This document shows, in pieces, positions 23,101 to 38,100 of a stretch of DNA of 64,000 nucleotides. Position 1 is the stretch's first letter, and each line of letters opens with the position of its first letter. The DNA comes from Gymnothorax reevesii (taxonomy: Eukaryota > Chordata > Actinopteri > Anguilliformes > Muraenidae). Location: positions 32,692,001-32,756,000 of the forward strand of contig CM056574.1 of the NCBI GenBank assembly GCA_029721435.1, given 5' to 3'. Under the pieces are notes generated by a model. The model saw only the letters and a list, made by a program, of their open reading frames with translations, did no database searches and was not told the DNA's origin. The position numbers were made by a program, and so were the translations under genes.

Positions 23101-26100
23101 TTTATGGTGATAAAGGGAAGTTGATGGAGGTTGACACACATACACAGCATATCAATGTGCAAGACACTTAATTTCTCAAACACTGAGAAGCTGTAGTGCA
23201 GCTGGTGGCCTCAGAGCTAGAGGGTCTTGGGTTTGAATCAGTGCCAGAGCCTTTTTGCATGAATTCTAAGTGTTTTCTTCCTCATCGGTCTGAATTTCCT
23301 CTGGTACTCCAGTTAAATGGTGATCTCATAGACTCAGTGTGTTTGGGGAATGTTTATAGGGTGCTGGTATAAAAGAGTAAGGGCACCGAGTACCTGGCAT
23401 AAGGTTAGACAACAACAAAAACAAAACGCATCGCTCATAAATCACACTCACACAAAAAACAAATATCTGCACAAATCTATAAACTCATATACCCACCCAC
23501 AAAAGCATACATAGACACAGATGTTCGTATGTACTGTAGATATGCAGACACTGAACTCTAAGGCTGAAGAGATTGTTTCACTTGGGCTTTCCTGTGTACT
23601 TTGTCTGTATCACTGCTCCAGGTGTCCATTGTGAAGAGTGAGGAGACTAAGGTCCGGCAGGAAGACCTGAGCAAGCTGCTCTATGAGGTCCAGGTGCTGC
23701 GCGGCCAACAGGAGAACATGGAGTGTCAGATACAAGACATGAAACAGTGAGTGTGCACCAGCACCTTGTAAACCTAAGTGTATGTGCACAAATTAATGTA
23801 CTCTGTAAACCTTGTCATATCTGCACAAGCTCTTGGACGAGCACCCTGTTAACCTTCCTGTATCTGCTCATACTTGAGCACTCAGTAAACCCAGCCATAT
23901 TAGCGAATACCCATGCATGATCACCCTGTAAACCTAGCCATATTTTACTTACTCGTGCACCAGCACCCTGTGATCCTAGCTCTGTCTGCTCATATTTCTG
24001 CAGGAGCACTCTATAAACCCAGCGGTATGTGTACCTATTTGTGCACGAGCACCCTGTAAACCTAGCTGTATCTGCTCATACTTCTTCACGATCGGCCTGT
24101 AAAGCTAGCCATATCAGCGCACACTCGCACACCAGCACCCTGTGAACCTGGCTGTATCTACTCATATTCACGCACAAGCACTCTGTAGACCTAGATGTAT
24201 GTGCACATACTCGTGCAATAGCACCCCACCAACCAAGATGCATCTGCGCATACTCGTGCACGAGCACTCTATCAACCACTGCACTGGGTAGGTGGCAAAC
24301 ATCTTCACCAGCTACCACCATCAATATTCCGTCATGAGTGCCGTCATGCAGAAGAATAGGTTATCTGACACAGCTACGCATGACAATAGCTGTGTTAATA
24401 ATGGCAATATCAACCCCTGTGACTCAGCAGATAACAGTTCTTTGTCATGACCCATTTGTGCGGTGATACAGGTAATGGTAATTAAAACCTCATGCACAGG
24501 GGACGTCATTTCCTTGTTCTGTCATTTTCTGTCCATTTTGCCCATTGTCTGTGATTGGTTAATGGGACAATGGGGCCCTCACCTGATGTGGTGGTCTGTA
24601 ATAGGGTCATTTGTACAGGAAGAGTAGGTGCATTGATCATGTGACCCCACTGTTCTAGAACTAGCCATACAGGTTAGTTGACTTCCAAGTTGGGACCTGG
24701 AAAGGAATCAGCCTCGGATTAGAATTCTCAGATCGGAACTGGTCAGAACCTCATGGGAGAACTATGATCTCTGAATTTAATAAGCTGTTAAAAAATGTAA
24801 CTGCGATCAGAACTGCTGAGATGTGTGTTTCCAGTTCAATGGATAAATAGAATGATGGCCGTGGATGTGAATGGCATTGAGAACATTTTCTCCACAGAAC
24901 GTGAAAAAGTGATGGAACAGGAAGTAACAGACACTGGGTCACGCAATGTAAGACAATGCAAAGATGCCCAGAGGGGCACTGATAAAATTGAGAGAAAAGT
25001 TGTATTGGCTGGTTCGCATATCATACTATTCACACTTTAAAAACTTTCAAAGTTCATTACCATTTATTCAACCCTTTGTAGCCAGTTAGCATTGTGCACC
25101 AGAAGAGATTCAACACAATTTGATAGAAACTAGTTGAAGTTAGAAGATAGTTTGCAATTAAACTGAAATAAAATTGTATTTACAGGGGTGAGATAATTTG
25201 CAAACGTATTTTTCAGAGAAGATCCATTCCTTTAAGTAACATGCTATTATATTTGCACTCAACAGCCATTATTAACACAGTGCCAATGCCACCTGGACTT
25301 ACATTGTAGAAACAGATTTATTCTTCACCAGATTCATATGTAGCCATCAACTAGAGGCCAGCTAATTGATTTAACAGTTCCTGGAACATGTTTTTTGAGC
25401 AAGAATGGAGAGGAAAATACTCAAATCGTGTGATATCTTGTTTTGGAATTAAAAGGCTTTAAAACAATATCCATTGAATAAGAGCACAGAGCAGCCAACA
25501 AAAATGGTTACTGTAAACGGCCTATTTCCAGGGTACAGGGAAGTACAAAGGCGTTACACCTGACACGTTTCCTGTTGGATGGGAAATGGGTGGGTCAGCA
25601 GAATTTGTTATTTTCCATTCATTCTCTCCCCTCTCTGACCAAGCACCCCCCCCCCCTTTCCCTCTCAATCACACCAGCACACACAGAGCTCACACACCAA
25701 CACACAAAGTCGACACAGCAGAAATTGGGCTTTAGCTAACTTTAGTTCTCAAGATGACAATCAAAATCTCAATCAACCTAGAATACAGTGTCAGTGTTGG
25801 CTAGGTTACTGTAGTTTTTTTGTTTGCTTGTTTGGCTTATTTTTAATACTTCAATAATAATATATTTTTTGTTTATGCATCTTTTCTTCTCTTTCCTCTT
25901 GTTTCCATATATCTGTTATCCTCAGTTTCCTCTTCTCTCAACTTCCCTGCTCTGCTCTCTCATTGTCCCTAATTTCCTTGTTTGAAGCCATGTCCCTTTC
26001 TGCTCTCCCCTGCTGTCCTTTCTACCTGTCTCACATTCACCTGATTACTCTCTCACTCTCTTTGTCATTTAAGCTCTCTGTTTTCTCCTTTCCAGTGGAG

Positions 26101-29100
26101 TTTGTCTCAATTCTACACTGTTACTTATGAGCCTCTTTCTAAGTCCTGTTTTCTGTGTGTCCATTTTCTTTGGTGACGGTTTACGACTTTGGATGGCCCT
26201 CCATTTATTTTCGACTGCGCCTTTTTTGATCTCTGGTTTTCGATTCTGCCTCCGTTCCTCTACTGCATTCTGCCTGGCTGGCTTCTGGATTTGCGCCTGT
26301 GTTACGACTGCAAGTTTGCCCAGTGATTCTGTACCACAATCCTACCTCTGGTTATGTATTCGGACTGTCTGACCCTAATTCTTCCAACAATAAACTGCAC
26401 AGAACTTTATTCCTGTCTGTGCCTGAGTCCTGAGCCCCGATCCTGTCATACAGACATAACAACAATGCTTTCACTGGGCTTGGCTAAGCTGCATTACTGT
26501 GTTTAATATGAAGAGTTTGTTGCCAAAACTCAATAAATGCCAAAATCACAAAAAAATGAGATAATACCATTGAGCGATAGCCCTGTGCTTCTTACAAATG
26601 GTGCAAAAATCAGTTATTCGGAATTCATATTATAATGTGAATTTTATTAATGGTCAAAGTTCGTGTTTTTTTATAAAATGCAATAGGGCCAACATAGAAA
26701 AGGCTGATTTACCCAAAATTTGTAAAATTGATATTTTGCGCTTTGGAAACCAACTCCAAACTAATCTCTGTCCTGCCTCTCTCTGCTGCAGTCAGAATGG
26801 AGTCCTCTGGAGGGAGGTTGTGTCCCTGAGACAGAACCATTCACAACAGCAGAAAGTCATGAACAAGGTGAGAGGAGCCTATTACTACCCACCCCATTAC
26901 TGAATTCAGCTCCCTGTGCACTTTCTAAACAGGTCTGTGATTTCCACATGCTGCCAAATTATGTTCCAAAATCGGAAGGATTTTTGTTTTGTTAACCTGG
27001 AATCAACACTCATAAAGCTAATATGTAAATAAATTAATCAATCTTTAATTTTTCAGTAGAATTAAAGTCATTTGAAATAAGTATTCCTTGATCTCTAAGT
27101 AGGCGATTGATTATGCTAAGCTCATGGGAAAATGGAAGGATGCATGCCAGTGATTAAGTCTGTTTGAAAGCAGTGGGTGTATCTCGAAGCTTAGGCTGCA
27201 TCCTTCGAAGGCTGCATTTTTAGGGATAGTCACTTAATTCCATCAGCCAAATTGACATGACGTCATTTCATATCTGTTAAGCAGCTTTGGTTTATGCGAG
27301 TTGTCATTGATTTCCCAAACTGTAACCTTAACTCTAACCCCTAACTCTAAACCTAGCACCAAACCTAACCCTAACACTAAATCTAACCTGATCTCTGACC
27401 CTAAATGTTAGTTTGGCGAATGGAAGTAAGTGACAACCCCTAAAAATGCAGCCTTCAAAGGCTGCAGCCTACGCTTTGAGATGCACCGAGTGTGTTCAAT
27501 CGGGGTGTATTACAAAGCCACCTTTGGAATGTTCTTTCGAAACCCAAAGATAATGGCAGGGCACTAGCATCCTGTAAAGCAAAGCAAGTGTGCAGCGATT
27601 GCATTCATAGCGAGGAAAAACTTCATTATGAAGCACAGCATTAAAGAACACTTTTTCTCATTAATGTTATAATTTGATTAAAGATTTTTTTAAATTAAAT
27701 GTCTTATAATTCAGATGAGAAAAGGTAAAAAACTATTAACTATTACAAATGGCCTGATAATGGCATACTCTCTCTGTATACAGATACGGTGCAGTGAGAA
27801 CATCTTAGGCGTTAGCAAGAATTATGTAAAAGAAGTATTCCTTCAAAAATAATGAAACATTTTAGATATGGAAAAATATGTGATTAATAATAGTAAATGG
27901 ATAAAAATTAAATCAAATCAATAGATTGTTGGACCATCCTTCACTTTTAAAATGTTTTCATTTTTTTTTGACGTAAACTGTGTACAACTTGTAAGACAAA
28001 TGTATTTTAGCCACATTTTTCATGTGGACTATAAGATCAAAGTATAATATCTTCAACAATCAATAAACACATCGCGAATATGGTTAAAATCACAGGTAAA
28101 AATAATGGTTCCCTGAAGTGGCAGCCTGATTGTCAGGTACGAGCTGAGTGGGATTTACAGAAACTCAGGCCAAAAGTGCGGCTTAGTCCTTGGATGGGGG
28201 TGGGGGGTGACTGAAAATCAATAAACTGATAACATTTGAATTAATTTTCATGGAATATCAGTCGCAATGAAGGGATTTGTAAAGATACTTGTAGTTCAAT
28301 TTTAGCTGCATTAATCTCTTTGCCTTTGATAATGTGTATATCCACCCCTGCATGCAATTTCTGAATCATTCACTCCATGCCTGTTTTCTGAGTCATTTTT
28401 TGGGTGTGTGAGTGTGACTATTATATTCCGTCTGTGTGCAGATACCACAAAATTAGCCGGTAGAGTTTTTTTTATGTGTTTCTGATGCCAAATCGGAGTT
28501 ATCTTGCTGACTCACCCTGTACGTCTGTGTATATTACAGCACTGCTCTCAATCCATATTTTTCATTTTTCTTTCCAGCTGATTCAGTTTCTGTTCAGCCA
28601 GATTCAATCAAACACACCCGGCACCGTGGGAATGAAGCGAAGACTGTGAGTTTGCTTCCCCCCTCCCCCACTCTCTCTCTCTCTCTCTCTCTCCGCGTAA
28701 TGAACACACACGCGCGGACACACTCACACCTGCACTTATTACACATACCCACCGATATACTGACAATCACTCGCGCGCCAAAAATAACATTGACTCGCTC
28801 TCAATTTGCAAACTCGCAAACCCTTTCTGTCACCGTTTGTGCATGTGCGCACGCGCGTGCACTCACACCCTCGCAGGGCCTGATGAAAGACGAGCTCAGC
28901 TGCGTACGGTCAGCTGATGGGGCCACTGCACCCATCCAGGATGAAAGGGACAAAATGCTTAGTCAGACCTCCTGACTGTTTGCCCCCCCCCCCCCTCACC
29001 CCAATATGCTGAACCTGGAGCACAGAGCTCTCTATAGAGAACTGCCCTGTCAGCTCAGGCACCATTCCTAAGTGTCCCCTTTGGGGCAACCTGGCTACTA

Positions 29101-32100
29101 CAACCTTAGGCATCATTTTTAAGTGTCCGCATAGGGCCGCCCAGCAAAAACATCAGGCATCATTTTTAAGAGTTCGCATTGGGCAGCCCTGCCAAAACCT
29201 CAGGCTTAATTTTTAAGTGTCCGCACTGGGCAACCGAGTCCCCTACGAGTCCCCTGAGCTAGCGAGCCGGAGCTTAAGATTTGGTCCTAAATTCAGGGCG
29301 CTGAGTTTTGTGCATGTACAATTCTATCAGCATATATGCCCTACTCACTATTCACAAAAAAATTCACGTTGGTGTATATAATATGTGTTTATCTGACACC
29401 AGAAATAATAGCTCTCTTAAGGAACAAAGCACTCGAATGAGGGCTGCAGAACCAATGCAGATAAACTTGCTCACTCAAAAACACAGCTGTGGACACGCAC
29501 AGTGATTTGTGAAGCGAGCAAACTAAATTTGCATTACATTACAGACACTTACCATGTGCTCTAATCCAGAGTCCTTCTCCCTTAAACAATGTACTGCACT
29601 GCCAGTTTACACAATAATGGTCTTTTTGCTGCATTTTACCTAAATCAGAATGTACCACAAGTGAATGAGTGTATTTGCAAGGAGTAGAAGATGAATGACT
29701 TATTACAGTTCTGCAAGACAGCATTTATTTTTTACAAAATGTACTTCAAGAATCGTAGGAAAAATTCTACATGGACTGTATTTCTAAAGGCATTGAATTG
29801 ACCATATTAAATACAGTGCCTCTAATATTCACCATATATATACAATATTTACAAAGTTATTTGGCAGCCACAACATAGATTTATATAAATTAAACAGTTC
29901 ACCATAAAAGGCATGTCAGTTATACTGTACTTCACAAAGCTACTCATCACAAACGGGGCTAGGCCTTATCTCTGGGCGTCTCTCTGGTAATCCACCAGAG
30001 GGAGACATATGTAGTTATCCAGTTGACAAAGAATATATGCACCGCAGAAATATAACGCGAGAAAGAAAGAACGAAAAAAAAAATCTTGTATTAAAACAGG
30101 TTCATGGGTATTAAAACCATTAATTTCCCTCTGCCGGACAACGTACACCCTAGACCTCCTCGATAAATCAAATTAAAACACTGTGCCCAGTCTGTAGAAG
30201 ATGGAAATTCATCAACAATTTAGCCTGAAGTTATCCCAGTGCACAATTTTTGCTGGCCAATCCTGTTTCCCTCCCTCTGATTGATTTTGCATTCAGGTGC
30301 TGGGATTGTCACTTAATTACAATTGGCCTGGTGAAGTGCCTGGGTTATGACTAATGTAACTCATTTGTCGACTCCCCTTCTATCCTCCCCCCTCCCAAAA
30401 AAACTCAGACCCCTCATGCTGGATGATGGCTCCACCACTCCCCCTGCCTCCAAATTCAGCCACAACCTGCACATGGAGCCTCTGCATGAGCCCTACTATA
30501 TCCAGTCGGTAGGTTTTCTCTGTGGCAGAGCTCCATGACATCTGTGATATGAGCCCCTGAGGGTAAGAGTGGTCCAAATCATTTTTATTTCATTTTTCAT
30601 TTTGAACCAGAGCTGCACTAAGCACTTTATGCATTCTTGAAAGTGTGGAACATATGCTCCACTCATTGTAAAGTAATGGAGCTATACTGAATTAATCCAT
30701 TATTGCACTAAACCAATTGACCAGTCAGGAATCATTTTAAGATTAGAACTACAGACTTTGTAGAAAAAAAATTGAGGTAGACCACTTTTGCTCTCAGGGG
30801 CTTAAATGTCCTAATAACACTTGCCACAAGTCACCTCTGCTGGCAATACTGAGTGTGTATATTTCTTAAATGGAGTTACAATATAGGCAACAAGGTAATG
30901 CATTTGGTAGCTCTGTTGCCTCACAGCAAAGAAGGTTGTGGGTTTGAATTAAACCTTTGCTTTTCTGTGTGGAGTTTACATGCTCTCCTGGTGTTCAGGT
31001 AGATTTTCTTTGGGTGCTCAAGTTTCCCCTTGCAATCCAAAGAAATGCTTGGTGGGGTAATTCGAGATTCTAAATTGCCCATAGAGATGTGTTTGTGAAT
31101 TTATGCACTGTGAAGACTCAGCGAACTGTCAAGGGTGCACTCAAGGCTCTCGCTCATTGAATTCTGGGATAGGCTCCAGCCCACCTGTGCCCCTGATCGA
31201 GAATTAACAGGCTAGAGGATGAGTAGATGTATTAAAGAAGTATTAAAAATTATAAGCTGAAATATTGCATTTAGATTAGTGTTGTGACATTCGGAGGCTT
31301 GTCCTAGAACCTTAGCTAGAGTCTTGGCTATAAACCTTAGGTCATTGTCTGATTCACAGGCTTTGTGGTTGAATTTAAAGGTGAGCCTTTGTCCCAGTCT
31401 GAAGTCAGATGAACACTCAAGCAGGTTTTCTTCAATGACCTCTCTATATCTGGGTGCAGTCATCTTTCCTAGAATCAGTCCATGCTGCTGAAAAGCACCC
31501 CCTAAGAACAACACTGCAACCATGCTTCCCATTAAGGATGGTATCAGTAGGTTAACTCCTTTGCGCAGAATACAAATAATACCAGTTTTTCCTGTTATGC
31601 TTGAGCCTATTTAGGCTTTATAACTCAATTTTTGTCACAGAGACTGTGGAAAATTATTCCAGCGAAGCAAGACATTTGGCAATTCTACCACAGAATTATT
31701 CAGGAACTAAATTAGGGAATTTACGGACGCCGGCGTCTATATCTTCGCAAAGGGGTTAATGAGCTGATCCTGACTTAGTGCTTGAAGTTCAGTTTCCTTC
31801 ATCAGAGCAGAAAATCTTTTCCTTGGCAAACTCCATGTGCGCTGCCTAAGGCCTTCAATCCAGGAGAGGTTTCTGGCATCTGTTATATGCACATCTTGTT
31901 CTCCCATCTCTGCTAAGGTCTTTTGAAGTTTTGTTTCATTGTCATTGGGTCTTTGTCACTTCCTTGACCAAGGCCCTTCTTACCCATTACTAAGTAATGG
32001 ACAGTCAGCTTTATAAAGAGTCCTGGTGGCAGCAGACTATTTCTATTTCACAATAATTGAGCCCACCGCCCTTTTGGGAATGTTCAAAGCTTTATCATTG

Positions 32101-35100
32101 GATTTATACCCTTGCCCAGGTCTAGGTCTTGACAGAAATTGATTACAAAGGTCTATGAAGAGTTCCATGGACTTCATGGTATTTATTTTTGTTCCAACAT
32201 GTGCTATGAATAGTGAGACCTTATTCACACAGGTGTATCTAAACAATTGAATTAGCCACAGGTTAATTCCAGTCAAGTTCAAAAGACACCACGATTTCGT
32301 CAAAGAAAAGATCTGAGCTCATTGTAAAGAGCATGAGCAAAGGGACTAAATCAGGAATTGGTTAGGGCAGCAATGTCTGCTGGTTTTTGGTCTATTTATA
32401 CACAAAATTCATGTTGGTCATTGTGTGCTTCTGAATTCTCTCAAGAGCAGGGAATCTGCTTTGTTAATTGATATGAACTGAAAATAGAGTGCAGTAGTTG
32501 GTATCCAATGACAAGGAGTATAAGAATTTTCTGCTTCATGTGAAAAGGAGACAGTTAGCTCCTTCGTTGTTTCCATCCAGAAGGAAAACACAGGATTAAC
32601 CTTCAAAGAAAGCAAAAGCGGCTAATGGACCAAAATGCCTTGCAGCTTGCAGTGACTGGATACTTCATTTGTGCTCCAAAGTTTTCCACTAAATTTCCAA
32701 GTCAAACACACAATGTCTTGATGAACAGGACAGCCAATTTTTCGAAGATGGAAAAAATCTTTAAAAATCTTTTCGCGACTTTGCTTTGTGTTGTTTTCTA
32801 TTGAGGTTTAGGAAAAATGGAGACGAAAGGAACAAAGTTGCCTGTTTACGTGATTTTGGACACACCCCTAGATTGGCTTATAAGGACACACACCTTGTTC
32901 TCAAGGCATTTACTAGCCTCTGCTCGAATGGACAAGCCTGCCGATCCTGAGTTGCCCATCCCTGGTCTATACACATACCGAAATGAGATATTTCAGTTTT
33001 TCTAAAAATTCAAAACTTATTTTGTCTTTATCATTAAAGGTTATTGTATGTCAATAATAGCCATAACTTGCAGGAAAAAAGCACTGGAGCTAAAGAGATT
33101 TGTAATTATCTGAAATGATTATATGGAAGAGCAAAAGCAAAGAGTTCAATCCCACTCATTGCTGAGGCAGGAACATTTCAGAGCTGAAAACAGGTGCTGG
33201 TGAATATTCATTAGTGATGACACCGGCACTTCTTCAGACGTGTTGATATGGGCAGAGCGAATGTATGGTGCAGGTCTACTCACTTGTGATTTAACTTGGA
33301 GCAGCATTTTTTTGGCATATATTGGACCTGCAGACACTAATTACAGTTTCACTAGAGATGCAATTTCTTATACTGTGTCTCATGCTGCCTCATTACCTCT
33401 CTCTGTTACTCCTTTGAAATTTATTTTAGATCAATTTGATACACTTTAGAAAGCTCAAAGCATTGCCCAAGCTTTTTGGATGATGAAAAGAAAAGAGCAA
33501 ACAACGAATGTTGTAAATCTATAGTCTCATAATGTTTAGGACAGTGTCTTTTTTTTCTTCATATTGAAGGCTTTTGCTTGCCTCTCTAGCCGTCCTCAGA
33601 TACCGCCTCCTGCTCCAATAGCAATGCACTGGCTGGGGGCCCTATCATTTCAGATGTCACTGAAATGTCACAAACTTCCTTGGGTATGCCCGTGGGCCAC
33701 TCAGAGGAGACGAGGTAAGCAAGAAGCTGATTATTTGTGCAAATGTCTGACCACAGCGAATACCACGACAATAGAGTTGATATAATCCTGTAAGGAGGAA
33801 GTCAACCACAATGTAAAATGTAATGTACCTCTGGTTATGCTAGAGAGTAGCATCAAGGATTTTGTTACCCATTGAACATATTCAGGTTTGTGAATTAGAT
33901 AGGTTTCTGGAACTTCCAAATAAGAGGTGATACAATGTGCTAAAAACAATAAACAATACTGTAGTTTATTCGGTCATAAGGATTGGTTGGATCAAAGTAT
34001 TGGTTCAAATTAGCACATAACTGATAGCCAAGTTAGTTTTGGCCTTTTTAATATTTATTTAATCACATTTAATGAGCTAGATGTCTTTGGTCCTGGAGAG
34101 ATGCAGAGACTTGCTTTTTTGTTAACCTTTATATCTGTAACAAATCATGATCCAAGAAACCAGGCGAGTAAATTGTGCTTGTGACTAATTTATCAATCAA
34201 GTCTCAAATTGCATGAAATGCCTGCAGACTCTGCAGTACTCTCTAATCAGGAATGATGACCGCTACTCTACTCCGTTCTCTATTTGTTGTTGCTCCAGTC
34301 ATCATTTAACCCCTTTCTGCAGATGTAGACGCCGGCGTCCGTAAATTCCAAAATTTAATTCCTAAACAATTCTGTAATTGAATTTCCAAATGTCTAGCTT
34401 CACTTGAATAATTTTCAAAAATCTCTGTGTCACAAATCCTGAGTTCTAAAGCTTAAATAGGCTCATGCACAACAGGAAAAATTGGCAAAATTTTGTATTC
34501 CGCGCAAAGGGGTTGCAGTTAGATTTTTCGCTCCAGTTTATAGCTTACCGGCCGACAGGCCATGCGGTACTGAGAAGATGCGGCGTCCAGCGTCATCTTT
34601 GTCATCTGTTTACAATGTCTTTAAACATACAAAACTGGTTGCCAGTTTCACTTGAAATATGGTATGGAGCTTCCTTGGGGCAATACTCACAGTTTTTTTT
34701 TTAATTTGATTTTTGATGATTCTTCATAGTTTTAGTCATCTGAAAAAATTCAAAAATCTTATTCTTTGAAACTACTCGTCAGATTCACTTCAAATTTGGT
34801 ATGGAGCTTCCTTTCTTCGCCGATGAGCTACGAACCCTTGATCCTATTTTTAAGACAGTGTAGGAAATCTGGAGTGCGATATCCAATCAGAATCTGCTCA
34901 GTGCGTACCAATCAGAGCACTGCAAGCATTTTAAGGCTGGTTCAACCTTTACAAAAACCACTATAGGAATACCATAAAAATAAGCTCCAAAATCAGTATT
35001 ACTGTAGTAATTGTAGGGTTTTGGAATGTACAATAGCGAGTTTAGTATTACTATTGAAATATTGTAGGGCAACCATAGCTAATAAAATAATACTACAGGA

Positions 35101-38100
35101 AAAAACTATGGTAATACAATAGCTGGTGAAAGGAACAATAGAACACTAAAACTACACTATAGAAACACTACAATACTTACAGCATCCCGGTGGGTGTTGT
35201 CTCTGCCCCAGAGAGAAATGTCTGATGCTGATTAAGGAGGAGCCGGTCAGCCCAGGCTTCCGTGGGCGAGGGGAGGGCGTTCCCATGGGCTCCTGTGAGG
35301 TGTGCACTGAACCGCCCATCCTGCCTGTTGCCATGGTGCAGTCCGTCCTGGAGGGCCGCAGCTCAGGAGGAGGGGACAGGAGGGGCAAGAGGCCCATGGT
35401 AGATCGGTAAGTGTGTGCTCACGAGTATGCATGAGAGTGCACATGAAAGTACACACCCTAGTATACCAATAAATATGCACAAAAACACAAGTGCACACAC
35501 CTGCACAAATTCGCACTTTCTCCAACGTGTACGCACACACATGAAATACTTATAATACAAACATAATACATACACTCACACACAGACATGCTCTAGTGCC
35601 CAGAAATGAAGGGGCACGTAGGCTATAATTCAATCTGGCCTCTCAAATACAGTGCACATTTTCTCACCATATGTGAAATGAATGTGTGTGACAGTGAAAA
35701 TACATGCATGTGAGAGACATTTCATGTATGAGTGTGAGTAATTAATGTATGTATGGGTGAGAATGTAGGGTCAGGTTTATAAGTATCTGGACAGTGATAC
35801 GATTAAGTTGGCTTCATAACTCATCGCAATTGAAATGAAATTAATCAAGAAGTGCTTGGAGTGAAGACTTCTAATTAAATGGATTAGTCAAAGTAATTGC
35901 ATGAAACATGCAGGAATTACAACCATTTCGAAGCATATGTAGGGGAACAAAAGATATTAGAAAAACATAATTACAAATTATTTTGTCATTTTAATTACTT
36001 GATTGCAAATCCTTGAACCCATAGACATCACCCGATGCTGGCTTTTTCACCGGTCATACTCCACTCGGCTCCCACACCAGCTGCCTTCAGGTGTTGCCTC
36101 GGCAATTGAAATGCATGCCAAATTGTATTAAGGTCAGGTGATTGACTTGCCCTTTGCAGAACATTCAACTTCTTTGCCTCAAAAATGATTGAGTTTCTTT
36201 AACATTATGCTTTGAATCATTGACGATTTGCACTGTGAAGTACTGGCTAATGAGTTATGGAGCATTTGGCTGAATACGAGCAGACAATGCATCTCACTAT
36301 AAATAAAAATTCATACAGCTGCTTTTGTCAAGTCACAATAAAACTACAATCAATAAATGCAAGGTAGCCAGTTCCACTGACAGCCATGTTGGCCCACGCC
36401 AATACACTACCTCCACCATGTATCACTGACTGGGTGATGTGCTCTGAATCATGAGCAGTTCCTGCTCCTCTCATGCTCATTTCTTCCCATAATTCTGGAA
36501 CAAGTTTATTATTGCCCCGTCTGTGCTTAGTATGTTATTTTACAATTGTGCGTGCACAGCTTTTTAAAATGCTTTTTTTGGCAAACAAGCAACTGGTCTT
36601 CCTGTCATTTGAGACAGCAAATATAAACTGTTAGCTTACATCTTGTGTTAACCTTTGTATTTAGTCTGGGGCAGTATTTTCATGATTGTAACTTTTGAAA
36701 TTGACTTGTCAACCTCCTGGTGGGTTTTCTTGATCTGTTCAGCTGTAATGAAGAGGTTTTTCTTTACCAGAGAAGGAATTCCTCTGTCATCCTCAACTAT
36801 TGTTGTTGTTCATGATCTTCTGGGCCTTTTGGTGTTCCTGAGCCCACCGGTGCATTTGTTCTTCATTAGAATTTACTGAGTGGTTGATTTTGCTATGCCT
36901 AATCCTTTTTTTTCATTTATCTGATGGATTTGTTTTGATTTCGTTTGTCGTCGTTCGTAAACATCTTCTTCTCCAAAACTGTAGGGCCTATGAAGCTGAA
37001 ACTTGGCATACATGTTCCTATCTATAAGTACACTAAAGTTTGTTGAATGCGTTTTGATACGATTTGGAAATCACATAATTGGCCATTTGAAATCTATTTA
37101 TGCATATATTCAGCTCAAATTTGCTATGTAGATAGTAGGTAGCAAGATACAAGTTTATCTGTATTTCAAATCTTGACTTTCCTTTGACCTTCAACTTAAT
37201 ACGACCCCTCTAAGTTACATTGAAACCTTTGAAAATCTTCTTCTCCGAAACGACTTGGCCAATGAAGCTAAAACTTGGCAGGTATCTTCCTACCCATGAG
37301 GACACTAAAGTTTCTTCAAGGCGTTTCGATCCGATTTCAAATATGGCTGCTTCGGTGGCCATTTTGAAAATGACACTAATCACCATCTGAAAGCTATTTA
37401 TGCATATATTCAGCTCAATTTTGCTATTTAGGTAGAAGGTAGCAAGATACATGACATATAATTCAGTTTTTAAATGTCAAGGTCACTGGAGGTAATAAAC
37501 AAGTTGAAATCTTGCCTTTGGCTACTGGTCAAAAGTGGGCATGCAAGAAAGTCCCTGGGTTTTTGATGACCTTGGCTTAAATATCAAGGTCACTACAGAC
37601 AATAAACACTTTGAAATCTTGATGTTACTGTATTATATTTGCAACAACTAAATTAATTTTGTTCATTTATGGTCACTTGGTCAATATTGAAAAAGAACAG
37701 GAATCATTGACGATCTTAGCACTTGTGGTGACCCGACCTATTAATGTGCACTGATACTAATTTCTTCAAATACATTTTTTACCGATGTTTTAGCTTTTGT
37801 GTTGTAATGGATGTGCAGCTGCTTAAGAGAAACCAACTGTGTCAGCATCTACTGATGCTACAAACAACCACTTGGTGTCAACTTACATTGTGATAAGTGT
37901 GAAACTAGTTTGAGTTAAACTGCTTCTTACACACTCTACTAGTTTGAGTTAAACTGCTTCTTACACACCCTACTAGTTTGAGTTAAACTGCTTCTTACAC
38001 ACCCTTAAGTGGTCAGGTGAGCTACAGGGCCCATGGCACTATTTTTTAAGTTTACGATGACTTGCTTCAGTGGCAGTGGGAGCTCTCTGGACTTCATATG

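Noticed and set aside
23757..24285. CRISPR array
   Set aside because: Units are diverged and contiguous, with no unique spacers, in a vertebrate intron.
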